From positions 62,001 to 126,000 of the forward strand of contig NZ_JMQI01000028.1 of the NCBI RefSeq assembly GCF_000695625.1: a stretch of DNA of 64,000 nucleotides, in the 5' to 3' direction. Made by a program: the position numbers and the translations under genes. How positions within the stretch are numbered: the stretch's first letter is position 1; each line of letters starts with the position of its first letter. Source of the stretch: Amycolatopsis rifamycinica (GTDB taxonomy: Bacteria > Actinomycetota > Actinomycetes > Mycobacteriales > Pseudonocardiaceae). The notes under the pieces were generated by a model. That model ran no database searches, was not told where the DNA came from, and was given only the letters and a program-made list of their open reading frames with translations. Below are positions 1 to 8,865 of this stretch, piece after piece.

Positions 1-838
1 GATCGCCGAAGCCACCGGGCTGCCCGTGTGCGCCGACCTGCGCGCCCGCGACGTCGCCGCGGGCGGCCACGGCGCACCCCTGGCGAGCACCCTCGACCGG
101 CTGTGGCTGCGCGGCCTGGCCGAGGACACCGGCCGTCCGGTCGCCGCGCTGAACCTCGGCGGCATCGCGAACATCACCGTCGTCGCCGAGGGCGAACCGC
201 TGATCGCCTACGACACCGGGCCGGCCAACGCCCTGCTCGACCTCGCCGCCCACCGCGTCTCGGGGCAGCGCAGCGACGTCGACGGCCGGCTCGCCCTCAC
301 CGGGTCGGTGCGCGCCGACCTGCTCGGCCGGCTCCTGGCCGACCCGTACTTCGCCGCCCCGCCGCCGAAGTCCACCGGCAAGGAGCACTTCAACGCGGAC
401 TACCTCGACGCCGCGCTGGCCGGCCTGGACCCGGTCGGCGCCGGTGACCTGCTCGCGACGCTGACCGAGCTGACCGCCGTCACCGTGGCCGGGGCGTGCC
501 GCCGCCACGGCGTCACGACCGTGATCGCCTCCGGCGGTGGCGTCGCGAACCCGGCGCTGATGACGGCGCTGATGACGGCGCTGACCCGCGCCGTGGGTTC
601 GGCGGTGCTCAAGACCAGCGACGACCTCGGCCTGCCCGGTGCCGGCAAGGAGGCGTACCTGACGGCGTTGCTGGGCTGGCTCACCTGGTGCGGCGTGCCC
701 GGTACGGTGCCGTCGGCGACCGGCGCCCGCGGGCCGCGCCTGCTCGGCGCGCTGGTCCCGGGCCGTGACCCCCTGATCCTTCCCGCCCCGCTGGGGGGCG
801 CCGTGACGCGGTTGCGAGTCGCGGAGAAGGCCGGATGA
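1..838 (+). CDS. anmK: Anhydro-N-acetylmuramic acid kinase, 3' part
   Basis: The gene enters from the left edge (reading frame begins at base 2) and stops at TGA 836-838; about 278 codons are present, roughly the C-terminal three quarters of a ~370-residue family member. Visible family motifs are RARDVAAGGHGAP, NLGGIANIT, the ATPase-fold segment DTGPANALLD and the STGKEHFN segment. AnmK cleaves the 1,6-anhydro ring of anhydro-MurNAc while phosphorylating it to MurNAc-6-phosphate in the cytoplasm, recycling peptidoglycan sugar. The sodium:solute symporter begins 40 bases downstream on the same strand, so the two are probably co-transcribed; this makes a cell-wall-sugar substrate for that transporter plausible but unproven. 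The start codon lies outside the window. Confidence 0.93.
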   Translation, partial: IAEATGLPVCADLRARDVAAGGHGAPLASTLDRLWLRGLAEDTGRPVAALNLGGIANITVVAEGEPLIAYDTGPANALLDLAAHRVSGQRSDVDGRLALTGSVRADLLGRLLADPYFAAPPPKSTGKEHFNADYLDAALAGLDPVGAGDLLATLTELTAVTVAGACRRHGVTTVIASGGGVANPALMTALMTALTRAVGSAVLKTSDDLGLPGAGKEAYLTALLGWLTWCGVPGTVPSATGARGPRLLGALVPGRDPLILPAPLGGAVTRLRVAEKAG

Positions 839-877
839 CCGAGGCCGGACGACAAGGCCCACGAGTAGGAGTGATCC

Positions 878-2443
878 ATGCGCGGTGTTGACCTCGCCAT
901 CATCGTGATCTACCTGGCGGCGATGCCGCTGATCGGCGTGCTCGTCGGCCGGAGACAACGGTCGGCGGCCGACTACTTCGTCGGCGAGCGCAGCCTCCCG
1001 TGGGGTGCGGTGATGCTGTCCGTGGTGGCCACGGAGACCTCGACGCTGACCGTGATCAGCACGCCCGGGCTGGTCTTCGGCAACGCGTTCCTGTTCCTGC
1101 AGCTGGCCTTCGGCTACATCATCGGCCGGACGATCGCCGCGTTCGTGCTGCTGCCGCGGTACTTCCGGGGCAACCTCGTGAGCGCGTACGCGTTCCTCGG
1201 GAAGCGGTTCGGCTCGGGGCTGCAGGGCACCGCGTCGGTGACGTTCGTGATCACGCGGCTGCTCGCCGAGGGGGTGCGCCTGTTCGCCGGCGCCATCCCG
1301 ATCAAGGTGATCCTGGCGCACTACGGCATCCAGCTGGACTACTGGGTGATCGTCGTCATCCTCACCGCGCTGACGCTGGTCTACGCCTACATCGGCGGGA
1401 TCAAGGCCGTCGTCTGGGTCGACGTCATCCAGCTCTCGCTGTACCTCGGCGGCGCCGCGGTGGCCGCGATCGTGCTGCTGAACAAGCTGCCGGCCGACTG
1501 GGCGTCGCAGGCGTCCGCGGACGGCAAGTTCATGCTCGTCGACTTCACGAAGAACCTGCTGACCAGCCCGTACGCCTTCGTGACGGCGGTGCTCGGCGGC
1601 GCGGCGCTGTCGATGGCCTCGCACGGCGCCGACCAGCTGATCGCGCAGCGGCTGCTGGCCACGCGCAGCCTGCGCGACGGCCAGAAGGCGCTCATCGGCA
1701 GCGGCGTCATCGTCACCGTGCAGTTCGCGCTGTTCCTGCTGGTCGGGGCGATGCTGTGGGTGTTCAACGGGCGGAAGTCCGTGGCGCAGCTGGGCCTGCA
1801 GAGCCCGGACGACGTGTTCTCGCGGTTCATCATCGACGACCTGCCGGTCGGCGTGTCCGGCCTGCTCATCGCCGGGGTGCTGGCCTCGACGATGGGCGCG
1901 CTCGCCTCGGCGCTCAACGCGCTTTCGACGTCCACTGTGGCCGATCTGTACCAGCGGTTCACCAAGCGTTCGCCGGAGGACTCGAAGCTGCTGCGGCACG
2001 GTCGCATGTGGACGTTGATCTGGGCGGTGGTGTTCGCGGTGTTCGCCTCGCTGTTCTCCACCACGAAGAACTCGGTGATCGAGCTGGGTCTCGCGATCAC
2101 CGGGTACACCTACGGCGCGCTGCTGGGGTCGTTCCTGCTCGGCCTGCTGGTCAAGAAGGCGCGGCAGGTGGACGCGATCGTCGCGTTCGTCGTCACGGTC
2201 GTGGTGATGGCGTTCGTCATCCTCGGGGTGAAGTTCAACGCGAAGACCGGCGGCCTGATCGGTGTCGACTTCAGCAAGGCGGCCGGGGACAAGGTGGCGC
2301 TCGCCTACCCGTGGTACACGCTGATGGGCGTGGTCATCACGCTGGTCGTCGGCGGATTGCTCTCGCTGCGCCACCGGACGCCGGACCCGAAGGCGGCCGA
2401 GGCCGAAGCGGCCGGCGAGGCGGAAGAAGAAGTCGCCGCCTGA
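878..2443 (+). CDS. Sodium:solute symporter (SSS family)
   Basis: A 521-residue polytopic membrane protein with the usual length and about 13 hydrophobic spans. It begins MRGVDLAIIVIYLAAMPLIG and carries the SSS hallmarks: the SAADYFVGERSLPW loop after span 1, the ETSTLTVISTPG segment in span 2 and the VYAYIGGIKAVVWVDVIQ segment. The cytoplasmic tail is acidic (EAEAAGEAEEE). ATG 878 is preceded by AGGAG at 867-871. The family couples Na+ entry to uptake of sugars, sialic acids, amino acids or organic acids. Substrate cannot be read from sequence; adjacency to anmK suggests an amino sugar or muropeptide-derived sugar. Residues near codon 352 (S-T-V-A) use the TCC ACT GTG pattern discussed under findings. 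Confidence 0.9.
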   Translation: MRGVDLAIIVIYLAAMPLIGVLVGRRQRSAADYFVGERSLPWGAVMLSVVATETSTLTVISTPGLVFGNAFLFLQLAFGYIIGRTIAAFVLLPRYFRGNLVSAYAFLGKRFGSGLQGTASVTFVITRLLAEGVRLFAGAIPIKVILAHYGIQLDYWVIVVILTALTLVYAYIGGIKAVVWVDVIQLSLYLGGAAVAAIVLLNKLPADWASQASADGKFMLVDFTKNLLTSPYAFVTAVLGGAALSMASHGADQLIAQRLLATRSLRDGQKALIGSGVIVTVQFALFLLVGAMLWVFNGRKSVAQLGLQSPDDVFSRFIIDDLPVGVSGLLIAGVLASTMGALASALNALSTSTVADLYQRFTKRSPEDSKLLRHGRMWTLIWAVVFAVFASLFSTTKNSVIELGLAITGYTYGALLGSFLLGLLVKKARQVDAIVAFVVTVVVMAFVILGVKFNAKTGGLIGVDFSKAAGDKVALAYPWYTLMGVVITLVVGGLLSLRHRTPDPKAAEAEAAGEAEEEVAA

Positions 2444-2520
2444 TCCTTCTGAACCGTTTCCGGCGGGCGCCCGTGTCGAAAGGCGGGAGCCCGCCGAGAA
2501 GCGGCGGGAGGATTTCGAAG

Positions 2521-3030
2521 GTGGATTCCATGAAGCGGATGACGGTGGCGCTCGCGATCGGTGCCCTCCTGGTCGGCGGCGCGGCGACGGCTTCGGCCAC
2601 CCCGGCGCACTCGACGGTGCCGGACGCGATCAAGGTGCCGGCGGGCAACCGGGCACTGGCCACTTACCCGGCCGACGGCGTGCAGATCTACGGCTGCACC
2701 AACGGCGCCTGGGCGCTGATCCAGCCCGCCGCGGTGCTGTCGAAGCACGGGAAGCCGGTGGCGCTGCACAGCAAGGGCCCGGTCTGGACGTCCATCGTGG
2801 ACGGCAGCACGGTCGGCGCGGCGGCGGCGGCCAACGCCCCGCGGGACGGCGCGATCCCGGAGCTGCTGCTCAAGGCGAACCTCAACACCGGCGACGGCGT
2901 CTTCGGCGAGGTGACCTACATCCAGCGCCTGAACACCCGCGGCGGCGTCGCCCCGGCCGGCGGGTGCGCCGACGGCGCCCAGACGGCGGTCCGCTACTCG
3001 GCCGACTACGCCTTCTGGGTCGCCGGATAA
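2521..3030 (+). CDS. Secreted DUF3455 protein
   Basis: About 169 residues with an N-terminal signal peptide (MKRMTVALAIGALLVGGAAT, then ASATPA as likely cleavage site), so the mature protein is exported. The mature part has the DUF3455 pattern: GVQIYGCTNGAW, HSKGPVWTSIVDGS, IPELLLKAN, VTYIQRLNTRGG and a C-terminal YSADYAFWV. Two cysteines (YGC and GGC) could form a disulfide. Function of the family is unknown; it is common in secreted proteins of soil bacteria and fungi. I chose GTG 2521 because GGAGGA at 2507-2512 sits 8 bases upstream; the alternative ATG 2530 would have a 17-base gap. It follows the symporter by 77 bases that include a short GC-rich inverted repeat (2482-2495), so independent expression is possible. 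Confidence 0.85.
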   Translation: MDSMKRMTVALAIGALLVGGAATASATPAHSTVPDAIKVPAGNRALATYPADGVQIYGCTNGAWALIQPAAVLSKHGKPVALHSKGPVWTSIVDGSTVGAAAAANAPRDGAIPELLLKANLNTGDGVFGEVTYIQRLNTRGGVAPAGGCADGAQTAVRYSADYAFWVAG

Positions 3031-3082
3031 GCGGATGTGGCGCCCTCCCCGCTCCCGTACGCTGGGCGCGGGGAGGGATCAC

Positions 3083-3310
3083 ATGGGGTTCTTCATCGGG
3101 ATCGGCGCTGTCCTGGCCGTCGTGCTCGTCATCGCGCTGGTCATGGACCGGTCCGACCGCAAGCGCGGGGTCAAGCGCGGCATGCTCACCCCGCGCGGGC
3201 GCCGGCCGCGGATCGGCGACGCGCAGTGGATGGGCAGCGACCTCAGGCACTACGAGCCGCGGGTGCGCGGCGAAGAAGGCCGGGCGCCCCGCGAAGACGA
3301 CGTCAGCTGA
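3083..3310 (+). CDS. Small single-span membrane protein
   Basis: A 75-residue protein starting MGFFIGIGAVLAVVLVIALV, one transmembrane helix at residues 2-20, followed by a basic, hydrophilic tail (KRGVKRGMLTPRGRRPRIG) and an acidic C-terminus (EEGRAPREDDVS). The ATG at 3083 is preceded by GGGAGGGA (3071-3078), which decides this start over an upstream in-frame ATG at 3035. Topology is probably N-out/C-in, leaving the basic tail in the cytoplasm. I do not recognise a family. Its last 8 bases overlap the 3' end of smc, which is transcribed toward it. Confidence 0.7.
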   Translation: MGFFIGIGAVLAVVLVIALVMDRSDRKRGVKRGMLTPRGRRPRIGDAQWMGSDLRHYEPRVRGEEGRAPREDDVS

Positions 3311-6300
3311 CCGGGACCGGCTCTTCCTCGGTCGTGCGCAGGCGCTGCGAAATCACCTTGGTGATGCCGTCGCCCTGCATGCTCACGCCGTAGAGGGCGT
3401 CGGCGATCTCCATGGTCGGCTTCTGGTGGGTGATGATGATCAGCTGCGACGAGTCGCGCAGCTGCTCCAGCAGCCCGATCAGCCGGCGCATGTTGGTGTC
3501 GTCGAGGGCCGCCTCGACCTCGTCCATCACGTAGAACGGTGACGGGCGGGCGCGGAAGATCGCGACCAGCATGCCCACCGCGACCAGCGACTTCTCGCCG
3601 CCCGACAGCAGCGACAACCGCTTGACCTTCTTGCCCGGCGGGCGCGCCTCGACGTCGACGCCGGTGGCCAGCAGGTCGTCCGGCTCGGTGAGGACCATGC
3701 GGCCCTCGCCGCCCGGGAAGAGCACGCCGAACACCGTCTCGAACTCGCGGGCCACGTCCTCGTACGCCGAGGCGAAGACCTCGAGGATCTTCTCGTCGAC
3801 CTGCCGGATGACGGCTTCGAGGTCCTTGCGGGTGTCCTTGAGGTCCTCCAGCTGCGTGGAGAGGAACTTGTACCGCTCCTCCAGCGCCGCGAACTCCTCC
3901 AGCGCGAGGGGGTTCACCTTGCCGAGCAGCGACAGGTCCTTCTCGGCGCGCTTGGCCCGGCGAGCCTGGGTGTCGCGGTCGTAGGGCATCGGCGGCGGCG
4001 GGGTGACGTCCTCGCCGCGCTCCTTGGCCGCCTCGTACTCGGCCATCTCGCCCGCGCTGGGCGGGACCGGGACGTCCGGGCCGTACTCGCGGACGAGGTC
4101 CTCCAGGCCGATGCCGAAGTCCTCGGCGATCTTGGCCTCGAGGGTCTCCAGCCGCAGCCGCTGCTCGGCGCGCAGCACCTCGTCGCGGTGGACGGCGTCG
4201 GTCAGCTTCTCCAGCTCGCCGGTGAGCTCGCGGACCTTGGCGCGGACACCGGTCAGCGCCTGCTCGCGGCTCTGGCGGCGGGCCTGGACCTGGTCGCGTT
4301 CGGTCGCGGCGCGCTGCACCGAGTGCTCGATGCGCTCCAGCGCGAGCTCGCCGGCGTTGACGACGGCGTTGGCGATCTCGGCGCCGCGCTTGCGGGCCGC
4401 GGCGGCGCGCTCGGCGCGCTCACGGGCCTGCTGCTCGGCGTACGCGGCGCGGCGGAGCCCTTCGGCCCTGCCGGCGATGCTGCGCGCCCGCTCTTCGGAG
4501 GTGCGCTGGGCGAGCCGCGCCTCCATCTCCTCCTGCCGGACGACGGCGAGTTCCTCGACGGCGGCGTCGCGCTCGGCGGTGTCCGGGTCGTCCTCGACCG
4601 GCTGCTCGGCGACGGCGGCGAGCCGTTCCTCCAGCTCGGCGAGCTGGGCCAGCGCCTGGACGCGGCTCTGCTCGACCTTCGCACGCTGCCCCGTCAGCCG
4701 CTCGACCTCGGCCTGGGCCTGGCGGGCGGCCTGCTGCATCCGGTTGAGGCGCTCCGAGGACCGGGCGCGCCGGACCTTCGCCTCGCCGAGGGCGTCCTTG
4801 GCCTGCGAGACCTCTTCGCGCCGCGCCTGCTGCTCGGCGCGGGCGCCTTCCAGCTCGGCCGCGTACCGCTCCAGGGAGCGCTCGGCCAGGCGGAGCCGCT
4901 CGGCGGCTTCGTCCACGGCGGCCTGGACCTCGATCACGCTCTCGCGCTTGCCCGAACCGCCGATCGCCCAGCGCGCGCCGAAGACGTCGCCCTCGGCGGT
5001 GACCGCCCGGACCTGCGGGTGCGCCGCGACGAGCTGCCGCGCCGAGTCGAGGTCACCGACGATGGCCAGCTTGTCCAGCGCCTGCTCGACGGCGGCCCGC
5101 AGCTGCGGCGGTGCCGTGACGACGTCCCGCGCCCACCGCGCGCCTTCCGGCAGCGGCGGCCACGCGGAGGTGTCCACAGTGGACTCCGGACCGCCGGGCA
5201 GAATGCCCGCGCGCCCGGAATCGGTGTCCTTGAGGTACTTCAGCGCGCGCAGGGCCTCTTCGCCGCCCGAGACGGCGACCGCGTCGGCCACCGGCCCGAG
5301 GGCCGCGGCCAGCGCGACTTCGTGGCCCGGCTGGACGGTGAGCAGTGCGGCGACCGAGCCGAGCAGGCCCGGCAGTTCGTGGGACGCGCCGAGCAGCGCG
5401 CCCGCGCCGTCCTTGCGCTTGAGCCCCATCGACAGCGCCTCGACGCGCGCCTTCTCCGACGCGATCTCGCGCTCGGCGGCCCGCTCGGCCTTGACCAGCT
5501 CTTCGACGCGGGCCTTGGCCGCGTTGTTGGCCTCGACGGCGCGGTCGTGGCGGTCCATCAGGCCGGCGTCGTCGGATTCCTCCACGCCGCCCTCGGTCTT
5601 GGCCATCTCCAGCTCTTCGACGGCGAGTTCGGCGCGCTCGGCGGCTTCGGAGATGGAGACGCTGAGCCGGTCGATTTCGTCGGTGGTGGCGCCGTTCTTG
5701 CTGCGCAGCGCCTCGACCTGGCCGGTCAGCTTGGCCATGCCCTCGCGGCGGTCGGCGATGGCGCGGACGGCGGCCCAGTGGGCGCGCTCGGCGGCCTGGA
5801 CGCGCTGCTCGAGGTCCTCGCGCCGCAGCACCGTCTGGGCGAGCAGCTCGCGGGCCTCCATGACGGCCTCGTTGAGCTCTTCTTCCTGCTCGGCGACGCG
5901 CTCGGCCTCTTCGAGGAGCTCTTCGGGGTCGCGGCCGCCGGTGTTCGTCGTGACGTCGGCGGAGAGGTGCCGCTGGCGCTCGACGGCCAGGCGGACGGTG
6001 CCGCGCAGGCGCTCGGCCAGGGCCGACAGTTTGTACCAGGTCTCCTGGGCGGTCTGCAGCAGCGGCGCGTCCTCGGCGAGCGAGGCCTCCAGCTCGGCTT
6101 CTTCGGCGGAGACGATCTCGAGCGTCTGCTCGACCTCGGCGCGGCGCGCGCGGGCCGTCTTCTCGTCGGCCTCTTCGCGCGCGATGGCCTCCCGCTGGGT
6201 GACCAGGTCGTCGGCGAGCAGGCGCAGGCGCGAGTCGCGCAGCTCGGACTGGACCGACTGGGCCTTGCGGGCGATCTCGGCCTGCTTGCCCAGCGGCTTG

Positions 6301-6905
6301 AGCTGGCGGCGCAGCTCGGTGGTGAGGTCGCCGAGGCGGTCGAGGTTGCCCTGCATGTTGGCCAGCTTGCGCAGGGTCTGTTCCTTGCGCTTGCGGTGCT
6401 TGAGGACGCCGGCGGCCTCTTCGATGAAGGCGCGGCGCTCTTCGGGCTTGGACTCGAGGATCGCCGAGAGCTGGCCCTGCCCGACGATGACGTGCATCTC
6501 GCGGCCGATGCCGGAGTCCGACAGCAGTTCCTGGACGTCCATCAGGCGGCAGCGGTCGCCGTTGATCTCGTACTCGCTCGCGCCGTCGCGGAACATCCGG
6601 CGGGTGATCGAGACCTCGGAGTACTCGATGGGCAGCGCGCCGTCGGCGTTGTCGATGGTGAGGGTGACCTCGGCGCGGCCGAGCGGGGCGCGGCCCGCGG
6701 TGCCGGCGAAGATGACGTCCTCCATCTTGCCGCCGCGCAGGTCCTTGGCGCCCTGGGTGCCCATGACCCAGCGCAGCGCGTCCAGCACGTTGGACTTGCC
6801 CGAGCCGTTCGGGCCGACCACGCAGGTGATGCCCGGTTCGAAGCGCAGCGTGGTGGCCGAGGCGAAGGACTTGAAGCCCTTGAGCGTCAGGCTTTTCAGG
6901 TGCAC
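3303..6905 (-). CDS. smc: Chromosome segregation protein SMC
   Basis: A 1200-residue SMC ATPase, the usual size. The head starts with Walker A GPNGSGKS (residues 31-38); the C-terminal half-head has the ABC signature LSLLSGGEKSLVAVG and Walker B FYVMDEVEAALDD. Between them lie two very long charged coiled coils (Ala/Glu/Arg rich, roughly 165-500 and 670-1010) around a globular hinge (about 510-650). SMC dimers with ScpA/ScpB organise and segregate the chromosome. The start is GTG at 6905. acyP lies 181 bases upstream on the same strand, the common actinobacterial order acyP-smc; ftsY, the usual next gene, is not downstream here. One perfect GTCCACAGTGGAC palindrome is inside the gene (5172-5184). 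Confidence 0.97.
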   Translation of the reverse strand: MHLKSLTLKGFKSFASATTLRFEPGITCVVGPNGSGKSNVLDALRWVMGTQGAKDLRGGKMEDVIFAGTAGRAPLGRAEVTLTIDNADGALPIEYSEVSITRRMFRDGASEYEINGDRCRLMDVQELLSDSGIGREMHVIVGQGQLSAILESKPEERRAFIEEAAGVLKHRKRKEQTLRKLANMQGNLDRLGDLTTELRRQLKPLGKQAEIARKAQSVQSELRDSRLRLLADDLVTQREAIAREEADEKTARARRAEVEQTLEIVSAEEAELEASLAEDAPLLQTAQETWYKLSALAERLRGTVRLAVERQRHLSADVTTNTGGRDPEELLEEAERVAEQEEELNEAVMEARELLAQTVLRREDLEQRVQAAERAHWAAVRAIADRREGMAKLTGQVEALRSKNGATTDEIDRLSVSISEAAERAELAVEELEMAKTEGGVEESDDAGLMDRHDRAVEANNAAKARVEELVKAERAAEREIASEKARVEALSMGLKRKDGAGALLGASHELPGLLGSVAALLTVQPGHEVALAAALGPVADAVAVSGGEEALRALKYLKDTDSGRAGILPGGPESTVDTSAWPPLPEGARWARDVVTAPPQLRAAVEQALDKLAIVGDLDSARQLVAAHPQVRAVTAEGDVFGARWAIGGSGKRESVIEVQAAVDEAAERLRLAERSLERYAAELEGARAEQQARREEVSQAKDALGEAKVRRARSSERLNRMQQAARQAQAEVERLTGQRAKVEQSRVQALAQLAELEERLAAVAEQPVEDDPDTAERDAAVEELAVVRQEEMEARLAQRTSEERARSIAGRAEGLRRAAYAEQQARERAERAAAARKRGAEIANAVVNAGELALERIEHSVQRAATERDQVQARRQSREQALTGVRAKVRELTGELEKLTDAVHRDEVLRAEQRLRLETLEAKIAEDFGIGLEDLVREYGPDVPVPPSAGEMAEYEAAKERGEDVTPPPPMPYDRDTQARRAKRAEKDLSLLGKVNPLALEEFAALEERYKFLSTQLEDLKDTRKDLEAVIRQVDEKILEVFASAYEDVAREFETVFGVLFPGGEGRMVLTEPDDLLATGVDVEARPPGKKVKRLSLLSGGEKSLVAVGMLVAIFRARPSPFYVMDEVEAALDDTNMRRLIGLLEQLRDSSQLIIITHQKPTMEIADALYGVSMQGDGITKVISQRLRTTEEEPVPVS

Positions 6906-7086
6906 GTGCTGCTGACCCCTCTGGCCGCGGGTACGGGCGGTTCAATCGTCCCAGGCTACCTGGGGGCCTCCGGGGCCCGGCGGACGCGCCCCTCCTCGGC
7001 GCGCCTAGCACATCCGGGACCGCGCCGGCAACACCACGCGCCGCGCCGGCCCCGGACGGAGCAGGGCTCGCGTCACCGCTGGACTG

Positions 7087-7374
7087 TCACCGCTCGACGA
7101 AGCCCGTGAGCCCCCCTTTCGGGTCGGACCACCGCTCGGCGACGTGCTCCACACTTCCGGGTGATTCTCCCGACCGTAACGCCGCCAACAGCCGCTGACA
7201 GTGGTCCCGGCTACCTTCCGCTATCACCTCGACACGGCCGTCGGCGAGGTTGCTCGCGCTCCCGACCAGGCCGAGTTCCAGCGCCCGGCTGCGCGTCCAC
7301 CAGCGGAAACCGACGCCCTGGACCCGGCCGCGGACCCACGCCGTCAGCCGCGTGGGGGTTTCTTCCTCACTCAC
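7087..7374 (-). CDS. acyP: Acylphosphatase
   Basis: A 95-residue single-domain protein matching the acylphosphatase fold: RLTAWVRGRVQGVGFRWWTR contains the phosphate-binding loop with the catalytic arginine (GRVQGVGFR) and GSASNLADGRVEVIAEG contains the catalytic asparagine. It hydrolyses carboxyl-phosphate bonds such as acetyl- or carbamoyl-phosphate in the cytoplasm. The start is GTG 7374 because GGGAGGA lies just upstream on the coding strand and the family length fits; longer in-frame extension to 7449 has no ribosome binding site. Upstream neighbour of smc, as in many actinobacteria. Confidence 0.93.
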   Translation of the reverse strand: MSEEETPTRLTAWVRGRVQGVGFRWWTRSRALELGLVGSASNLADGRVEVIAEGSRDHCQRLLAALRSGESPGSVEHVAERWSDPKGGLTGFVER

Positions 7375-7563
7375 GCTGATCCTCCCTTCCGGGTCAACCG
7401 ACCGCGCACAGTAACGGATCAAGGGCACTACCTGGGCGAATACCCGCACGCCGGTGATAATCTCCCCGCCGAGGTCGCTCCCCCGCCGTGGCTGTGCTCT
7501 GAAAAGACTCGCCCGATTCCGGCCTCAGCACCGCGCCTCCCCGAAATCCCCAAGGAGCCCCGT

Positions 7564-8163
7564 ATGCCCCGCCCCGACGGGTCGGATTCGAGCTCTCGGA
7601 TCACCAGGATCGACACCGCGCCGCCCAGGAGCAGCAAACCGAACCGCACCGGGTACGTCGTGCTCGGGGTGGCCGGGCTGGTCGTCGCGACCGCGTTCGC
7701 CGCCGTGGCCGAGCTCGCCGGACCGGCGCCCGCCTCCACCGCGGGCGGCACGGGCGGCCCCGGCGGCCAGGGCACCATCCCGGCCGGGGTGCAGACGCTG
7801 CCGGCGTCGCCGTCGCCGACCGACCCCTCGACCTCCAGCGGCGCTCCGACCACGTCGAGCCCGGCGTCGTCGAGCACGCCGACGACCGTGGTGTCGGTCA
7901 GCCCGGACGGCAAGACGACCACCACGGTGGTCTCCCAGCCTTCGCCGCCCCCGCCGCCGCGCGGCGACACCGGCGGCAACCCGCCGCCGTACACGCCGCC
8001 CACCTCGTCGACGAAGCCGTCGCTTCCCTCGAGCCCGGCTCCCACACCGACGTCGACCCCGCCGTCGAGCTCGCCCACGACGGAACCCTCGCCGCCCGGC
8101 GGCGGTTCCAGCTCGGCCGGCGCCCCCTCGTCGAGCACGACCGGGACCAGCACCCCGGCGTAG
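7564..8163 (+). CDS. Membrane-anchored Ser/Thr/Pro-rich protein
   Basis: A 199-residue protein: a short cytoplasmic N-terminus with several Ser and Arg residues, one transmembrane helix (TGYVVLGVAGLVVATAFAAV, about 30-50), then an extracytoplasmic low-complexity region made almost entirely of Ser, Thr, Pro and Gly, including the run SPPPPPPRG. Such regions are typical cell-wall-spanning or O-mannosylated stalks; no globular domain follows, and no known family is recognisable. ATG 7564 is preceded by AAGGAG (7552-7557). It is divergent from acyP and convergent with kdpE, from which it is separated by 3 bases. Confidence 0.75.
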   Translation: MPRPDGSDSSSRITRIDTAPPRSSKPNRTGYVVLGVAGLVVATAFAAVAELAGPAPASTAGGTGGPGGQGTIPAGVQTLPASPSPTDPSTSSGAPTTSSPASSSTPTTVVSVSPDGKTTTTVVSQPSPPPPPRGDTGGNPPPYTPPTSSTKPSLPSSPAPTPTSTPPSSSPTTEPSPPGGGSSSAGAPSSSTTGTSTPA

Positions 8164-8166
8164 GCG

Positions 8167-8865
8167 CTAGACCTCGAAGCGGTACCCCATCCCGGGTTCG
8201 GTCAGCAGGTGCCGGGGCCGGGAGGGTTCCCGCTCCAGCTTGCGCCGCAGCTGGGCCAGGTACACCCGCAGGTAGTGCGACTCCGTCTCGTACGACGGGC
8301 CCCACACCTCGTGCAGGAGCTGCTTCTGCGCCACCAGCCGGCCGCGGTTGCGGACCAGCAGCTCCAGCACGCCCCACTCCGTCTTCGTCAGGTGGACCTC
8401 CACGCCGTCGTGGCGGCGGACCCGCTTCGCCGCCAGGTCGACGCTGAACGACGCCGTGTCCACCACCGCGTCCGCGCCGTCCGCGCCCGCCACCGCCGAC
8501 CGGCGGACCGCCGCCCGCAGCCTCGCCAGCAGCTCGTCCATGCCGAACGGCTTCGTCACGTAGTCGTCGGCGCCCGCGTCGAGGGCCTCGACCTTGTCCG
8601 CCGAGTCGCCGCGGGCCGAAAGCACGATGATCGGGACCGTCGTCCAGCCGCGCAGGCCCGCGATCACCTCCGTGCCGTCGAGGTCGGGCAGGCCGAGGTC
8701 GAGCACGACGACGTCGGGCTTGGTCTCCGCGACCGCCTTGAGCGCGGCCGTGCCGTCGTGCGCGGTGATCACCTTGTAGCCGCGGGCGGTCAGGTTGATC
8801 CGCAGTGCCCGCACGATCTGCGGCTCGTCGTCCACCACCAGCACGGTGGCGCCCGGGTCGCTCAT
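8167..8865 (-). CDS. kdpE: Response regulator KdpE
   Basis: A 232-residue OmpR/PhoB-type regulator. The receiver domain (1-120) has the acidic pair DD at 12-13, the phosphoacceptor Asp56 in VVVLDLGLPD, and the Lys of VTKPFG. The C-terminal winged helix (about 135-230) ends in LLTEPGMGYRFEV, the family's standard closing strand. It receives phosphate from KdpD and activates the kdp genes under K+ limitation or osmotic stress. The gene overlaps the 3' end of kdpD by 4 bases. Binding sites are probably the direct-repeat array at 15975-16025 upstream of the operon. Confidence 0.95.
   Translation of the reverse strand: MSDPGATVLVVDDEPQIVRALRINLTARGYKVITAHDGTAALKAVAETKPDVVVLDLGLPDLDGTEVIAGLRGWTTVPIIVLSARGDSADKVEALDAGADDYVTKPFGMDELLARLRAAVRRSAVAGADGADAVVDTASFSVDLAAKRVRRHDGVEVHLTKTEWGVLELLVRNRGRLVAQKQLLHEVWGPSYETESHYLRVYLAQLRRKLEREPSRPRHLLTEPGMGYRFEV

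Noticed and set aside
2482..2495. Intrinsic terminator after the symporter
   Set aside because: The GGCGGGAGCCCGCC repeat leaves only a 2-4 base loop and has no T-run; too weak to call.
4003..7109. Two very long open frames on the plus strand opposite smc
   Set aside because: They are antisense shadows produced by high GC; composition is Ser/Arg or Leu/Ala/Gly repeats with no domains, and smc is intact on the other strand.
7375..7449. Longer N-terminus for acylphosphatase
   Set aside because: The extension lacks a ribosome binding site, while GTG 7374 has a strong one and gives the usual length.
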